In this document: positions 63,973-64,000 of the stretch, piece by piece
How the letters are laid out: every line of letters begins with the position of its first letter
How positions within the stretch are numbered: the first letter of the stretch is position 1
Assembly: GCA_963763575.1 (NCBI GenBank)
Contig: CAVXPD010000001.1
Span: 186,001 to 250,000 of the forward strand
Length of the DNA: 64,000 nucleotides
Origin: Bog-473 sp963763575
Lineage (GTDB): Bacteria > Actinomycetota > Acidimicrobiia > Acidimicrobiales > RAAP-2
Direction: 5' to 3'
The notes under the pieces: generated by a model
Seen by the model: the letters and a program-made list of their open reading frames with translations, nothing else
What the model was told of the DNA's origin: nothing
The model's database searches: none
Program-made: the position numbers and the translations under genes

Positions 63973-64000
63973 GTTGCTGCGGTCAGCAGTCGACACGACT

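Overview
The window is high-GC bacterial chromosome. It carries one long run of translation genes in the order fusA-tuf-S10-spc-alpha, then rplM-rpsI-glmM-glmS-acpS-nnrE/D-alr-udg-tsaE-tsaB-rimI, and later groES-groEL. The gene order, the many GTG starts and 1- or 4-nt stop/start overlaps, zinc-type S4, S14 and L36, long Ala/Glu tails on ribosomal proteins, a PhoP-type 11-nt repeat box and HrcA/CIRCE control of groES all point to an actinobacterium. I infer a deep-branching lineage such as Acidimicrobiia; no 16S gene is present to test this.

Layout. 1-17.2 kb: fusA (5' end cut by the window edge), tuf, the S10 and spc ribosomal clusters, secY, adk and map. 17.3-19.25 kb: a minus-strand insert with an orphan branched-chain-type solute-binding protein and a VapBC pair. 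19.3-23.5 kb: infA, rpmJ, rpsM, rpsK, rpsD, rpoA, rplQ and truA. 23.6-34.7 kb: an insert built around phosphate uptake, with a frame-broken pstS, then pstC-pstA-pstB, a membrane-tethered PstS, an 806-residue tethered PstS-like protein, a sortase-fold protein without its catalytic Cys, and a cupredoxin-like lipoprotein without its Cys ligand, most of them overlapping end to end. 34.8-44.6 kb: rplM to rimI (cell wall precursors, metabolite repair, t6A tRNA modification). 44.6-59.1 kb: an accessory block with YceI, an aldo/keto reductase, a DUF732-like lipoprotein, a secreted phosphoesterase behind a PHO box, a GYD protein, a glycosyltransferase, a GH13 glucosidase and an arsenic island (arsC, oxidoreductase, aquaporin, arsI, arsR). 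59.2-61.4 kb: groES-groEL with promoter, CIRCE and terminator. 61.5-64 kb: a small membrane protein and a membrane-anchored SGNH esterase.

The accessory blocks sit at joints of otherwise conserved neighbourhoods (map/infA, truA/rplM, rimI/groES). Phosphate is a recurring theme: Pst uptake, tethered phosphate-binding paralogues, and a secreted phosphatase/phospholipase with a PHO box. Five genes are interrupted (pstS1, nnrE/D, the DUF732-like lipoprotein, the phosphoesterase, arsC), and every break can be repaired by skipping single bases in the same direction. That pattern could be sequencing insertions or real decay and cannot be settled from sequence alone. The most distinctive observations are the acidic tails on L4, L22, S3, L29 and S17, including a 30-codon module shared by L22 and S17, and the Pst-linked operon with a Cys-less sortase. 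No tRNA, rRNA, CRISPR array or insertion sequence was recognised.
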